DNA of 64,000 nucleotides from Dipteronia dyeriana (GCA_032871835.1 CM065297.1:17095098-17159097), one strand, 5' to 3'; positions 11,480-24,246 are shown, counted from the stretch's first letter. Program-made: numbers and translations. Notes: a model not told the origin generated them from the letters alone.

Positions 11480-12080
11480 TGATCACTCATACTTTCTATA
11501 CTTCCTCTTCATCTTTGATGCTTGATTTTTTGAAGTGAGCAACTGGGATAGTCTTCGACCGTATGCTGATAATAGATGACACACATTTTAATAAAGTGTC
11601 TGCCTTCTCATTCTTTTTCCTCGGGGTCTTAGAAATCTTATAGGCCTTGAATCTCCCAAGCAATATCCTAGCTATCCCTAGATAAGCATCCATGTTACTA
11701 TCTTTGGCCGGATACTGGTTCAAGATTTGGTTTACCACCACCTGCGAGTCACTGAATATCTCCAACTCAACTGCCCCAAGTGTCGTGTAGACCCTAAGTC
11801 TTGCCAAAAGTGCCTCACACTCGACCATATTGTTAGTGGCTTGGAAGTCGAACCGTATGACATATTCTACCTGATCACCTTCTAGAGTGGATATCACTAT
11901 ATCGACCCCACTTCTATAAGTGTTTGATGATCCATCTACATGCCTTTTTTAGATAAATTCTTTATTCTCTTTCATCATCATGATCACCTCGCTGTTTTGT
12001 TCAGCGAACTCGGCGATTAGGTTAGCTACAACTTGCCCCTTTATTGTGGCTCTTGGCAGATATGCTATGTCGAATTAACT
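11480..12080 (-). pseudogene. pol: Tat gypsy 1 archaeal-type RNase H domain
   Basis: The frame 11496-11897 encodes a second RNase H-like domain with AT-NNMVECEALLARL, FSDSQVVVNQI (catalytic Asp in SDSQ) and a C-terminal RKKNEKADTL block. Tat-lineage elements are known for an extra archaeal-type RNase H between the ordinary RNase H and the integrase, and this position fits. The frame opens near 11900 and is interrupted further right. Confidence 0.75.
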
Positions 12081-13300
12081 AAACTCCACTGCCCATTTGG
12101 TTAGCTTTCCAGACACCTCAGGGTTTGATAGAATCTACTTCAGTAGGCAATATGTGTAGTCCTCAATCTTGTAAGCTTGAAAGTAAGGCCTCAATTTTGT
12201 TGCTACTGTTACTAGTTCCAATACCATATATTCAACCGGTGAGTATCTTGTTTCAGATGGTAGTAAAGCCTTGCTTGTTTAATACATTGGCTTTTGTACC
12301 CCCTCGTCCAACCTGACCAGTACTAACCCCGTTGCCACAGCTGTGACGGACAGGTAAATGTAGAGGTCTTCTCATTCTAGGGGTTTAGATATGATCGGTG
12401 TTTTATCTAGGTATTCTTTGATCTTTCGGAATGCCTGCTCACATTCATCAATCCATTTTACCCCTTTGTTGTTCTTGATTACTCTAAAAAAACGGCAAGC
12501 ATTTGTCTGTTGGCTTGCTAATGAATCGATTCAGAAATGCTAAGTAGCCTGTTAGCCTTTGAATTTTTCAGGGTGTTTAGGGACCTTATTTCCTCCAATG
12601 CTTTTATTTTCTCCGGGTTTACTTGGATTCCTCTCTGATGAACTTGGAAACCAAAGAATCTTCCCGAAGGCACCCCAAAAACACATTTCTTTGGATTGAG
12701 CTTCATGTCGAACCTTCTTAGTACCTCGAATGTCTCCCTGAGATATTCTACATGTTATTCAGATGTTGTGCTCTTTGTCGGCATATCGTCTACATACACC
12801 TCCATATTTCTGCCAATCTGTCGGGCAAAAATCTTTTTTACCAGTCTCTGGTTGGTCACCCCGGCATTCTTGAGACCAAAAGAAATAAATGTATAATAGT
12901 ATAACCTCTTATCAGTTGTGAAGGAGGTTTTATCTTCATCGGGTTTAAACATTCGGATATGGTTACAACCCGAAAAAGCATCCATGAAGCTTAATAATTC
13001 ATGATCGGCTGTTACATCTACTGGCTGGTCGATCCTAGGCAACAGAAAGCTATCTTTCGAACTTGTTTTGTTTTTGGGTTAGTGAAATCTACACAGATCC
13101 TCCATTGACCGTTCTTATTTTTCACTAGCACTACGTTGGCAACCCATTCGGGGTACTTCACCTTCCTTATGGATCCTGCTGCCAACAGTTTTGCTATTTC
13201 TTCTTTGATTATCTTGCTTCTCTACGGGTTAAACTGTCTTCTCTTCTGGATGGCTGGTTTTCGATTGGGATCAACCACTAAGCAGTGGGAAATTATCTTC
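12081..13300 (-). pseudogene. pol: Tat gypsy 1 reverse transcriptase and first RNase H (degenerate)
   Basis: The frame 12755-13042 shows the RT core: MDAFSGCNHIRM, the FGLKNAG block and the catalytic YVDDM box near 12785. The thumb region follows at 12518-12706 (KCVFGVPSGRFFGF). Weaker RNase H-like sequence lies at 12081-12480. Frames change between these segments, so the enzyme is broken. Gene order PR-RT-RH-aRH-IN on the minus strand establishes Ty3/gypsy, Tat type. Confidence 0.82.
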
Positions 13301-13589
13301 GGATTGTTCTTGGGCATTTCTTCATGTTTCCAAGCGAACACGTCCTTGTACTATCTTAATGGACTAATCATTTCATCTCTTATTTCCCCCGTCAATCGGC
13401 CCTAAGTTTTATTATCTGATTGGGGTTGCCCTCATCGATTATTACTTCCTCAGTTGGCTGGTCTTCTTAGGCCTTCCCATCTTCTGGACATACCTCCCTC
13501 ATGTCCATGTCGAATCGGGTAGGTGTTTCTGCCGTATTCTATCCTTCATCCACATTCAGGTCTTTCTCATCTCTTATGATATCTATCTA

Positions 13590-14096
13590 CATCACGCACG
13601 GTTCTGTTTTTTTCTCTATATACAGCTAGATTGGTCTTTCTTCTCCACTCTTGAGACTTTTCATGACACCTACCCCAACTTCTGTTGGGAACTTCACTGT
13701 CAGGGCATAAGTGATAGTCGAAGTTTTCAACTTGTTCAAGAAAGGTCTGCCTAACAAGGCGTTGTACGACAATTTTTCCACATTTACGACCATAAAATCC
13801 AACAATACTATCTTGGTGCAGGGAAAGATCCTATTCTCTATAGGTAAGTTAACGGTTCCCAATGATCTTACTTCCGTTCCTCCAAAGCGTCTCAATGGGA
13901 CATTGAGTGGCTGGAGGTATTTTCTTTGCAATCCGACCTGATCAAATACTTCCACACTTATGATATCTATTGAGCTCCTACTGTTGATCAGCCTTCTTCT
14001 TACTTCCCTGTGATCCATGCGAACTGACACAATAATCGCATTGTTCGGTCTTACCTCCGATCCAAGTGTGTCAGCTTCAGTGAAGATTATCGGGTC
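13590..14096 (-). pseudogene. pol: Tat gypsy 1 aspartic protease
   Basis: The frame 13626-14030 carries a retroviral-type protease. The normal active-site triplet region reads NSRSSIDIIS, so the canonical D-[ST]-G is degenerate. The second conserved part, YNALLGRPFLN, is intact. The protein would cleave the Gag-Pol precursor. Loss of the active-site Asp makes it inactive; the assignment rests on the ALLGRP motif and position between gag and RT. Confidence 0.72.
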
Positions 14097-15490
14097 TTAT
14101 CCTTGCTTGAACTTTTTCTGATTGGGGCCTAGTACATTTACTTTCAGATTCCTCTGACCGTCTATGGCTTCTCTAACATTGGTCATTCCCTTTCGACTAC
14201 AACCCCCAATATGCGGCCCACCAAAGATGGTGTTGATTGCCCTACTATCTGAATTTCTTCTAAGGCCTATTTGGCTTCTATCGCGCTCTTCCTTTGGGGT
14301 GCTCTTATATTGGTCATCCCCATTTCTAAGGACTATGTCCTTGAGATGTCCCTTTTTGATCAACTTTTCAATTATAATCCCTTAATTGATAACATTTAGA
14401 AGTTTCATGACCATTCTCCTAGTGAAATCTGTAATATTCGGTGGTGTCTCTCCTTGCAAAGGTCGACTGTCTTGGAGGCTTTTTGTGCATATTCTTGTCT
14501 TCTATCATATTCAAGATCTCCTCTTGTCTTCTAGCCAACGGGGTGTAATTGGTGTATTGCCTTTTAAAGTGCTTACCACCTTTATCATCATCCTTATATC
14601 CAACCTTACCTTTTCCCCCATTGCCTTTTTGGTCCATTTTGCCACTGTTCTCTAGGTTGCCATCTTTGTGTTTTTGGCTACTCTTGGGCAGACCCCCATG
14701 TATGAGCTCTCCACCATGCTTGTGTACGTGTGTAGGCCTCTTATGTCTCAGACTTAGCGTCAAGTGGTTGTGCTGTAAACTGTTAATAAATGCGGATACT
14801 ACCACGTCATCATTGGGATCTTGTACTTTTGACACTTCTTACGAGAACCTAGTTAGGTCATCCTTCAACTTCTCATCCTTCCTATACTTTATGGTTGATA
14901 AGGCTGATATGGATTTCCTTCGCTTTATATTTCCCATGAACTGCCTGGTGAAAGCTTGTATTAGTTCCTCGAAGTTCCTCGAAGTTCCTCGAAGTTCCTA
15001 ATGGATCCTGCTGAAAGTCCTTCAAACCACCTGGATCCCTGATCTCCTAGTGCATGTGGGAACATCCAGCACATAAGAGCATTATCATAATCGTACTGCG
15101 TAATTGCACTCTGATACCTCCTTACATGCTCTTACAGGTCAGTATTGGCCATGAATTGTTCCACATGTGGCATCCTGAATTTTTTTGAAAAACGGGTTTG
15201 CCTTATAGAGTCAGGAAATAGACTTCCAGAGTTAATGATCAGCGGGTTTCCCTGGCTTTGTCTTCTCTCAAGGGTCTCTGTTCTTCTAAGAAAGGCCTCT
15301 CGCTCCCCTTCAGACTATCCATGCTAATCAAACTTTTGTCATATGGTGAGTCAGTATGAGTTCCTAGAGACTCGCCCACTGATCTAGGCACCATACCGGC
15401 CACATCTGATCACATGGGTTGGCTCATTGCATCTTCTGGTGGAAGTTTTGTCATCACTCGAATCCGAGCGGGATCTTTTCCTCTAGCCAT
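14097..15490 (-). pseudogene. gag: Tat gypsy 1 gag (degenerate)
   Basis: Minus-strand reading from an ATG at 15490 (MARGKDPARIRV) gives a Tat-type gag. A retrotransposon gag block (AFTRQFMGNIKRRKS, then DEKLKDDLTRF) lies around 14850-14960. Fragments at 14419-14835 and 14097-14363 carry the basic C-terminal part. Several stops interrupt it. A 10-bp unit gttcctcgaa is repeated three times at 14964-14993 and adds an in-frame block within gag. Confidence 0.72.
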
Positions 15491-16086
15491 CCTGGATATC
15501 TACCTGTTCGGGATGGGTTTCTTCTTCACCATACCTCCTCAAATGTTCCCATGAACTAGACTCATATGCTCCCTAGTTCCCCGACCTTCTTGACGGTCGT
15601 CTTTTCTGTGTGAACATTCCCTTCTTTCAAGATGTTTCGCCCTATCTCTTTTGGATTTTCAGGGTGCTCCTAGAATGACTGCCACTATTTCAGAATGTAC
15701 CCTAGGATCCTAGGCCACCACTGACGTAGAGAGTTGGTACGGTGAACTCGGATTGGGAGTGGTCGTTATCTTATTCTCTATCTAGCGACATCATCAAAGA
15801 CTTTTTGTAGGGATTCTTGGATTTATCGAAATGCATTTGGGGAAATACCAACGGTTACATCTGTGGATGTAATAGTATCAGGTCTGGTTGATCGATGGTG
15901 GAGTTCTTGATGGCGAATCTTCTCTAGCGGTATTGACATCAACAGGATTGGGGACGTTAGCACCGCGTGAGGCTTCGGTGTTACGTGGAGATAGACTTAT
16001 GTCTCTACTGGTGGTCAAGATATCGTTTCTTGTAATCTTTTTCTCAGAGCTAATTATTCAGACTCAGTGCTAACGAATGTTCTCCC
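15491..16086 (-). other. Leader of Tat gypsy element 1
   Basis: About 600 bp between gag start and PBS, with no supported ORF. It corresponds to the 5' untranslated leader of the element RNA. Confidence 0.55.
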
Positions 16087-16104
16087 TCCCTCCTTCTAGC
16101 GTCA
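16087..16104 (-). other. Primer binding site of Tat gypsy element 1
   Basis: The minus strand reads TGACGCTAGAAGGAGGGA, resembling a plant tRNA 3'-end complement (normally starting TGG) with one change. It sits five bases from the LTR edge at 16110. The tRNA is not assigned. Confidence 0.6.
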
Positions 16105-16109
16105 GTTAT

Positions 16110-16886
16110 TGACGGTGATTTTTGGATTAAGATTAATTTATCACTCGTCGAACAAATGAACGTGAATAAACAATCAAACTATGAATCGAAAGAAATGAAA
16201 AGCAGATAAGGCACAAGGTTTTATGTGGTAAAACCCCTAGGTGGGGAATCATCCACGAGTGCTAGCAGCGGTGAGAAGAAATTAACTAAAGTGAAAGTAG
16301 TTCCACACACAATCTCTCTTACACACTTATAAGCTTAATTGGTATTCATCCTTTTTATGGGTGTCATTAGGGTCTATTTATACATGCATAGAGCCCTAAT
16401 TCTTGATGTACGAGTAAGGAAAGTTCTCGTGATTAAACGAAACTCTAACTTATTAGAGTCGTGTTATCCTTCTTCCTTTTTTTGCGTTGATTATGTTTCG
16501 GCTGTATTAGATCTCTTGCCTAGTTTGGACTTTGATATCTATAAGAAAATTTACTTCCTCATCAAAGTGTACTTCTAGACACCTTATTTAAGTAGGGCTC
16601 ATTCTCTTCGCGTTTAAGTCATAACTTCTTTAAATCTGAGTGATGTCCACATGTCACGCAACCGACCGCTCGTTACATTTGACCAAATTTACTTTCTCTG
16701 ATCGGTGGTTTTACATGATCACAACATTTTCTCCGACCATCTTGACAATCCCGATCGTGTCTTTTTATCCGATCGTTTGCATTATCTTTATCTTGCTCGG
16801 GGGGGAGGGGGTCAACTTTGGGTTTGTTCGTTCAGTTGTTTTTTGGTGACGTGACTCCCCAATTATTGTCTTTTATTGACGTGTCA
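16110..16886 (-). mobile_element. 5' LTR of Tat gypsy element 1
   Basis: Starts with tgacggtg next to the PBS and probably ends with gacgtgtca at 16886. The right edge is approximate because the second LTR is not in the window. It shares features in the same orientation with the LTR at 55653-56544: a tggtaaaac block, then a gggtctatttata block and ccctaat. This indicates related families. A run of Gs lies at 16800-16811. Confidence 0.65.
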
Positions 16887-17246
16887 TATCGTCCAAATTA
16901 AGCCAATAACACATTTTAAAAAAAAAAAGAATTTTAAATTTATTTTAAATTGTAAATAAATAATAACATTTATTTAAAATAATAATATTTCCTTTTTAAT
17001 GTAAATAATATTTCAAATTTGAAAACAATAATATTTTATCACAATAATATATTATTTAAAAATAATAACATTTTAAATTTATTTAAGAATAATAATATTT
17101 CATTTTTAATAAAAAATAATAAGAAACCATTTTTAGGGAAGCTTGTTGGAGTGTTAACTTCTTATATGGCTCATTATTTATAAAAAGTATAACAGACTCT
17201 CTAAATATAAGGAAAATATAGGGAGCCTTGTTGGAGTTACTCTAAG

Positions 17247-17278
<32 letters not shown>

Positions 17279-17529
17279 TGAAGATATGGACATCTTCACA
17301 TGTGATCGATCACGAATGATTTATTCACTCCTGTCACGGAAGCTCCTTTCCAAACACCATATCGTACTAAATTTATAATGTTCGACTGTATTTATCTGTC
17401 GTGTTATCTAACAAGACAGTAACTGATATTAAATTTAAAAAATTATACTGATATCTCTCATTTCTACATTTGGTATAGCCTTCATATCCTATTAAATATG
17501 CTCGTTTCCCGAGTAAAAATCGAGTATTT
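16887..17529. other. AT-rich intergenic DNA with a short TA repeat
   Basis: Runs of A/T and imperfect aataatattt repeats (16920-17130), then two direct copies of a cttgttggag motif (17147 and 17228), and a TA microsatellite at 17247-17275. The cttgttggag motif is frequent in plant MITE-like repeats, but no terminal inverted repeats were found. No gene is seen. Confidence 0.6.
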
Positions 17530-19430
17530 AACGGTTTAATAAGCTTGTGCAGGTTCTCTTAGCAATCCAGGGGTAATAATGCAAAGTTAAGGAATTTCAA
17601 GGGACAAACTGAAGACTTGAAGAATCAAAGATGAAGGAAAAGAGCATATGCGTTGGACGAGAAGCGCATCACAAGAGCACCACCAGCGTAATTCACAAGA
17701 GGATCAACATTGTACAAGCGATTGGTCAATATCGTAAGTCCACCAAAGGATCAGTGTTGTACAAGCCCTCGTCCAACAACGCACCACCAACGCACTTCCT
17801 TTAGTAAGCCATCGTTATTCAAACGCTCTTCGACCATCGCATCACCAATGCATAGTTAATCCAGCTCAGCTTCTTATGGAGTTATGTGCCCTAATTCTCC
17901 CAACACGATAAATAACTCTCTTCCCCTCATTTCCAGCACCTCCAACTCCAAACCTTCCAAGAACACATTTTTACCTTCTAAATCCATAAAATCATCACAT
18001 CAAACCTTTAATCCATCATCCAAACCTCAAATCCACTTCACTAAACGCTTAACCTCTATCTCTTCCACTTAAATCCATCAACAAAACCCAAACTTAGAGC
18101 ATAAGAAAGAAGCATCAAGAGAAGGAGCAGCCTAACACACTCAACCAACCAAGAAAGAGGAGATCTTCATTTAGTTTATTCTTAACTTCTCTTTTTTTTC
18201 ATTTAGCACTTGTATCTTGTTATGGTTTGCATAACGATCATATCTTTTCTAGTCATGTCTTGTAATATGAACTAAAACCATCTTGGCTAAGGCCAAGATG
18301 AAACCTTTTCCATGAAACATCAATAAAAGCTATCACTTTATCGTTATTACTCATGTTGTGTACATTTATTGTATGCTTTTAATCATTATTGAATGTGTAG
18401 CTAGCATTTGGTAATTTTATGATGTACCATAAAATCATCACATCAAACCTTTAATCCTTTATCCAAACCTCAAATCCACTTCACTAAACGCTTAACCTCC
18501 ATCTCCTCCACTTAAATCCATCAACAAAACCCAAACTTAGAGCACAAGAAAGAAGCATCAAGAGGAGCAAGCCTAACACACTCAACCAACCAAGAGAGAG
18601 GAGATCTACATTTAATTTATTCTTAACTTCTCTTTTTTTCATTTATCACCTTTGTAGTCATGTCTTGTAATATGAACTAAAAATATCTTGGCTTTAGCCA
18701 AGATGAAACATTTTCCATGAAACATCAATAAAAGTCGTCACTTTATCGTTATTGCTTGTGTTGTGTACATTTATTGTATGCTTTTAATCATTATTGAATG
18801 TGTAGCTAGCATTTGGTAATTGTTTGGTTGTTGTATGATGTACCGAGAGGAGAAACACATAACGTGTTCGATGAAATGAGTGATAGGAGTTGGTAAGATA
18901 GAAATATGCGATGCTAGCTTCTAGGGATCAATTGTGTGCTATAAATCTTAATGAATTTATATGTAGCTCGGATAACCAATGAGAAATAGGTTGTTGATGT
19001 ATATGAATATTGTCTTCATCACTTAAAAGAGGGTGGATATTAATTGAAGGTATCACGAATCTATATACACACTTGCATATTTTATTTTAATTATGTGTCT
19101 ATAATTGATAAGAATTGGATAGGTGGATACAAGGTCTTAGCCTCATTCACATATATTACATCCAAGTGCTTGAGTTTGTTTGCTTGTTTACTAGATTTAT
19201 TTATTGCATTTTAGTTGTAGTTTTAGTAAATCAATTTCAAGTAGTGTAATTCAATCATCAAATATTTGCTTATCTAAATAGTAGTTTCATCAATCAATTA
19301 TGGTAATTAATATATCGATCCCCATGGAACAAACTTTACTTATTATTGTACTACTCTAACGGCCTCGTACACTTGCGAGCGTCCATTTTAGAGCGGTCAT
19401 AAACATGTTTTTTGAGTTTATAAATATAAT
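17530..19430 (+). mobile_element. Gypsy-type LTR fragment or solo LTR (approximate bounds)
   Basis: This looks like a plant gypsy LTR read on the plus strand. It has a CG-rich motif zone (17640-17850), a block ending in many ATGAAAC/ATCAATAAAA signals (18290-18330), and near the end a gatccccatgg element followed by gtactact and cacttgcgag (about 19318-19380). The last features resemble the 3' end of Athila-like LTRs. No internal coding region or PBS follows (the carbonic anhydrase gene begins nearby), so it is probably a solo or truncated LTR. Bounds are by inspection. Confidence 0.5.
17985..18835. repeat. About 0.43-kb direct tandem duplication inside the LTR
   Basis: A unit beginning aaaatcatcacatcaaacct occurs at about 17988 and again at about 18430. 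Both copies run through the cacttaaatccatcaac and ggccaagatg segments to tagctagcatttggtaatt. The second copy lacks a short piece near ttgttatggtttgc. The copies are mostly identical, so the duplication is fairly young relative to the LTR. Confidence 0.9.
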
Positions 19431-19836
19431 TTTACAAAACACTGAAGTTAATTAATAACTTTTTCAGGAGATTTTGGACTGTTCTCAGAACTATATTTCA
19501 AAATTATCATCTAACATTAATACGTCTATCAATACATTTGTAATTGTATCACGGTATTGAACCAAAAGCTAGCTCCCTTATTTCAGAATTTTCTCTTCAT
19601 ATAACCACCGAATAATATGATGTAGAAAATCGACAATTCTATGCAATAACATCACATACCATTAAATTTAAAGAAAAAGAAAAAGAAAAGTCTCAAACTT
19701 TCAAAAAAAAAATAAAGGCAATCTTGGAGTGTATACAGTAGCACAACTACTTCTTTTCATTAGGAAAAGAAAATAACAAAAAAAACAAAACAAAACAAAC
19801 AAAGTCAAAAACAAAAACTCTGCATCACCTGGCTTG

Positions 19837-22024
19837 TTAGTTAGGGGAGTTTTCCGGGTTCGGGCAATAGAATTGAACTCCTCTGCGATTTAGAGGCTGC
19901 AATGGTCTCGCATTCACTTCGGCATACTGCAATTAGTTTAAGTTAATCACAATTAATTAGCTGATTCAAATTATACATAAAATCTAGATTAATAAATCAC
20001 TAGTTAAGCTATATAGAGCAAACTTACATCTTGGACAGCTATTCGAAGTGCTGTTACTTGGTCTAGAGAAACAGTCCTCATCTGGTTAAATTTCAGTCAA
20101 CATGATCATATATCAGTTTTATTTTTTGTCTCAAATGCTAATTATATGAAACCATTAATGAGAGTTATTAAATTAACTGATTAAATTAACATACCCTTTT
20201 GTTGATAGTCCAAATAACACCTTCGGTGCAGGGAGGGACAGTGAGTGAACCCATGTATCTGTAATATTTCCTCCTACCCATCTTTATATCTTCTGGATCA
20301 ATCACTCCTATGTTTCTCTCTTCCAATTTATCAGCTATTGGCATCACATTCTCTATCAACTGCTCACATCAATTATTTAGTCAACAATATATATATATGT
20401 TAATTGTTATCCATACTATAATGTAATAATTAATTAGAATATAAATGTATAGATGTACCTTAGAGAGGAAAGCATCGGGCGGTCCAATCTTGTAGAGTTG
20501 TGCAATGACAGCTATTTTGTAAGTCGCATTAGGATCAAAGCTTAGATGAACCATGTGTAACTCCAAGTCAAACCTAATAACAAAATCATGAAATTAAAAA
20601 ATATATATATATATATATATATATGATTAAACACAATACATTTACAAGGGAGACAGATAGATAGATGATAGCTAGCTAATTAAGTAGATTTTGAAGTTGC
20701 AGTACCTTCTGCCATTGATGGTATGTTCTGAAGGTGAATGCCAGTGGCCCTGTTGGAGGAAGTAGTCGGTGCCGTTAATCTTGATCATTCCAGCACTGTT
20801 ATTCAACCACTGAAGCTGCATATTCATCAACACATTAACATTTCATATTAAATCACTATATTTTTAACTTAATTAGACACAGTTTGACTTTGGTTTACCA
20901 ACTCTATGTGCAGGATATAATATTATATTCATTAAAATATGATGTATATCTGCTTACTATATTTGATATAAGTTATTACTTTGTGACAATGCATTCTCAC
21001 CTAACACGATTTTTTTTATTTAAATATATGAAAGTAAATACTGAATATATATAAATTTTCAATTAGTGCGTACTGATATAAATTTGAAGTGCGTAGGATA
21101 TGGACCAGATATGGACCATTAGATTTACATACTCTGACTCAAAGTGTATGAACTTATCAAAATTTCTCCGTAGTCCACATGCAATGCACTTATGTAAGTT
21201 ATGTCAGTACGAACTCATAGGAAAACCAATATATATATATAATAGACAATCAGGAATAATTTCTCTATTAATAAATAATTGGAGGCATGACTCATGAGGC
21301 ATCAATCAAATATTTAAAGTTTTTTTTTTTTTTTTTAAATTATTATTTTGTTAGAGTCACAAACCAACAATCTTCCAGGACTTGATGCAAGTACTGCCTA
21401 AATTCTCATTTCAGTTCCAAGGGAGGGGCAGTTTAATGGGTAAATGTGATATTATATTTACAAATTACAATATCATTATATTAGGGTTTGAAGTTTCCAA
21501 TCACCAAGTCAGGGTACATTTGGTGATATGAGCATGCAAGTTTCTTGTGATCACTTAAAAGGCAAAACCTGTGATTTTAAAGAGAAATTTTTGTGATGAT
21601 TACCCATACATACCGAAATGTCGTGGCCTCTATTCTTGACAATTGCATTAGAAGGCGTGTAGCTCCTCTTGATCTCCCCTAACCTTTTAACTATTTCCAC
21701 TCTGAAACTGGACATATCAATGGGAGATTGCAAGCTTCCACTCTTACAAGCACCCCATTCTTCTTTCAGATCTCCCCACTGTCCCGGTCCCTTTGCACCA
21801 AGTAGGCTGTAATCGAACTGCGTCTGATCCTCTGCATGCATACATATTATATAATCAATCAAATAGAATAATAAAATATATAACCAATGCAAGCATTATG
21901 CATACAAATGTTTTAAATAGAATAATTAATTACCAACTTCTTGTGCTGTGACTGATTTTGAGAAAATAAGTAGAAATATGAGTAAATTGTATAAGAAGAG
22001 GATGAGTTTTCTTTGATGCATCAT
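19837..22024 (-). CDS. Alpha-type carbonic anhydrase, secreted (seven exons, 280 aa)
   Basis: Catalyses reversible hydration of CO2 to bicarbonate. Exons on the minus strand: 22024-21934, 21831-21614, 20815-20706, 20573-20459, 20359-20195, 20081-20028 and 19926-19837. All six introns are GT-AG and the phases join without a stop. Residues 1-27 form a signal peptide (MMHQRK, hydrophobic core, SVTA), so the product enters the secretory route. The mature domain has GPGQWGDL, LQSPID (65-69), NRGHDIS, and the zinc ligands His127 and His129 (GHWHSPSEH) and His146 (ELHMVH). Glu133 and the gatekeeper Thr218 (SLTVPPC) are present. Cys59 and Cys222 can form the family's disulfide. Sequons NNS, NGT and NAT suggest glycosylation. 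Full length for plant alpha-CAs. The closest relatives are probably the nectarin-3/ACA7-like group; exact orthology is not established. Confidence 0.95.
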
Positions 22025-22137
22025 GTTTTCTGAGACTGAAGAGGTGGAGAAGAAAATTAACTATAGCAGGTTTCAGCAACAATGACTTTTCCTTATTGTT
22101 GCAGTTGCAGATGCTCGTGTACATGTAATGGAGATGC

Positions 22138-22156
22138 TATTTATATAAATATATGT
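22138..22156 (-). promoter_or_regulatory. TATA box of the carbonic anhydrase gene
   Basis: On the minus strand the sequence reads CATATATTTATATAAATAG, about 115 bases before the start codon. That places transcription start near 22100-22110 and gives a short leader. A second TATA-like block (ctataaatag) lies at 22161-22170. Confidence 0.6.
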
Positions 22157-22170
22157 AACGCTATAAATAG

Positions 22171-24050
22171 TTGGTAGAGTGATTTGGCAGATGCAAAGGG
22201 AGACAAAAATTTAAGAACATTTAATTAATTTATGCCCAATTTTAAAATTAAAGGAGAAAAATATCAAAATCATCCTTATTATTTGAACAACTGTCAATTT
22301 AGTATATGCATGGGTTTGAAGAATTAAATATTTTAGTCATGTTGTTTCAGTTATTACTTGTTATCAATAAATATCATTTTGTTTCAATTGTATCCCTTTA
22401 TAATGTTATCATTAACTTTTCAATAATTTTTTTTGAGAAAGACTATTATACCCCATTTTTTATAATATTTTAAAAATTAAGCGATCATGTTATTCATTAC
22501 AAAAATTATATAAAAAAAAAACCTTGAAAGATTGCAAAAAAATAAATAAAAAATAAAATACTCCCTATAAAATTACTGATATGCTTCTGTAAAATTACTA
22601 TAACAAAAACTTTATATGGTAACTATTTTGGTCTAACTTTAAATAATAGAGACTCTTTTTTATATATACATTCAAATGAAAATTAAAGAGATTTGATATA
22701 GAATAAATTATAAAGATTAAATTTATAATTATTTATACAAAGAAGGAATATATATGGTAAAAGTATATTAAATTTGAAGAGAATGTTTTATAATTCATTC
22801 AGTCTCAATAATTTTAAAAAGCATATCCTCGAGAATGAAATTTAAAAAAACTAATGGCTTTATGATCGAAGATGATCAGATATTCAGATTTTCGAATTTG
22901 ATATTTGCGGTGGATGCATGCCTCTCCATTCTCCAAGCCGGCATGATAGAAATATAGGATATCAGCTTGTCTTTAATTGGTACGTAGGAAAGAAAAAAAA
23001 AAAGGTAACAATAATGCCAATTTGGGAATTATGAGAGGTATACAAAATTACAAAAATATTAATATTAAAATTTTAGTTATCAACTAGTTTTTTGGGCGGC
23101 ATTAGAGCCACCCTTTTCATTAAAAATGAAATATTTAAAATCTATTCTTATTGTGTGCCCTCAATCCTCATTAAGTTTACTTTTTTAAAATATGGAAGGT
23201 GACAAGAGACTTTGTATCATTAAGTAACTAAAAACTTAATTAAAAGGATTAGTTAGGAGCTAGGGTCATTAGTTTAAGAAACAATTCACAATAAGAAGGA
23301 AACTATGGAATGATATCAGCTCCAACAAGCGCAAATAGTTATTAATTGGATATAGATAATATCACATTATATAACTAATGATTTGAGAATCACATTATAA
23401 GCAATCAACTTTAGTATTTGAAAATTCTAAGCCAAAATCATATATTTTTATCAAGTACATGGTACTTTATTGACTTAATTGTACCTGGATTTATCGTATA
23501 CATTAATCATAATTATTAAATAATTTGAAAAAATTCACAAAATACAAGAATATTGGTCTAGTACTCCCCTCTCTTTTTCTCGAAAGTTCAAAAACCTTTG
23601 TGAGAAAATTAGATTTAATTATCTTAAGACCCTAACCAAAAAAAGACCCTATATATAATGTCCAATTAATGGGGTGTATTAAAATAGCCATGTGGTGCAT
23701 TATACATATGTACAGATTTCATAATAAATTTAAATGTTCGCTGCATGAAGAGAGAATATATTGCTAGATACTCAAACCAACGAAAATCTTGATGACAATT
23801 ATATAAATGAGTAAATGACAAAGAAACCATGAGGCACACGTTGTCAGGAAGTTGGCGAGGTGTCTGAATAATTAGCATCCAAGAAAAAAGTCTACCCTAC
23901 TGACAAATAACAATTAAGAATAATTTTAATTTGGATATTCCAACAGCACAAGGAGTTTAAACAAAACATATTATTACTCAAAACTGAGCTGTCTTGCTAC
24001 TTGCTGCTCATGTCAACACACATCTCTTTATATATATATATATATATTAT
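22171..24050. other. AT-rich intergenic region upstream of the carbonic anhydrase gene
   Basis: No supported gene or element. Poly-A/T runs and a TA microsatellite (about 24030-24050) are seen. Short reading frames at 23666-23878 have no coding character. Confidence 0.6.
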
Positions 24051-24246
24051 TTTTGGCTACTGATATACTTTTTATTGTTTTTATCACTTTTAACCACTTT
24101 TAGACATTAGTATCCCTAGATTTGAATTGGACAGTGAAAAATTAACATCACAATTTATTTTGTTACATCAAGTAAAAACGATTAGGGTTAGTAAAAAAGT
24201 AGAGAAGAGAGAATTGTCGCCGCTCCCAATCGTCGTCGATTACAGG

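Noticed and set aside
14386..15001. Plus-strand ORFs of 89-150 codons across Tat gag
   Set aside because: Shadows of the minus-strand gag frame; hydrophobic composition is that of antisense translation.
16887..17275. MITE defined by two cttgttggag copies
   Set aside because: The copies are direct, not inverted, and no target duplication was found.
21551..21892. Carbonic anhydrase as a single 113-codon ORF starting MHWLYILL
   Set aside because: That start lies in intron 1; a real signal-peptide exon is at 22024-21934 and splice sites join in phase.
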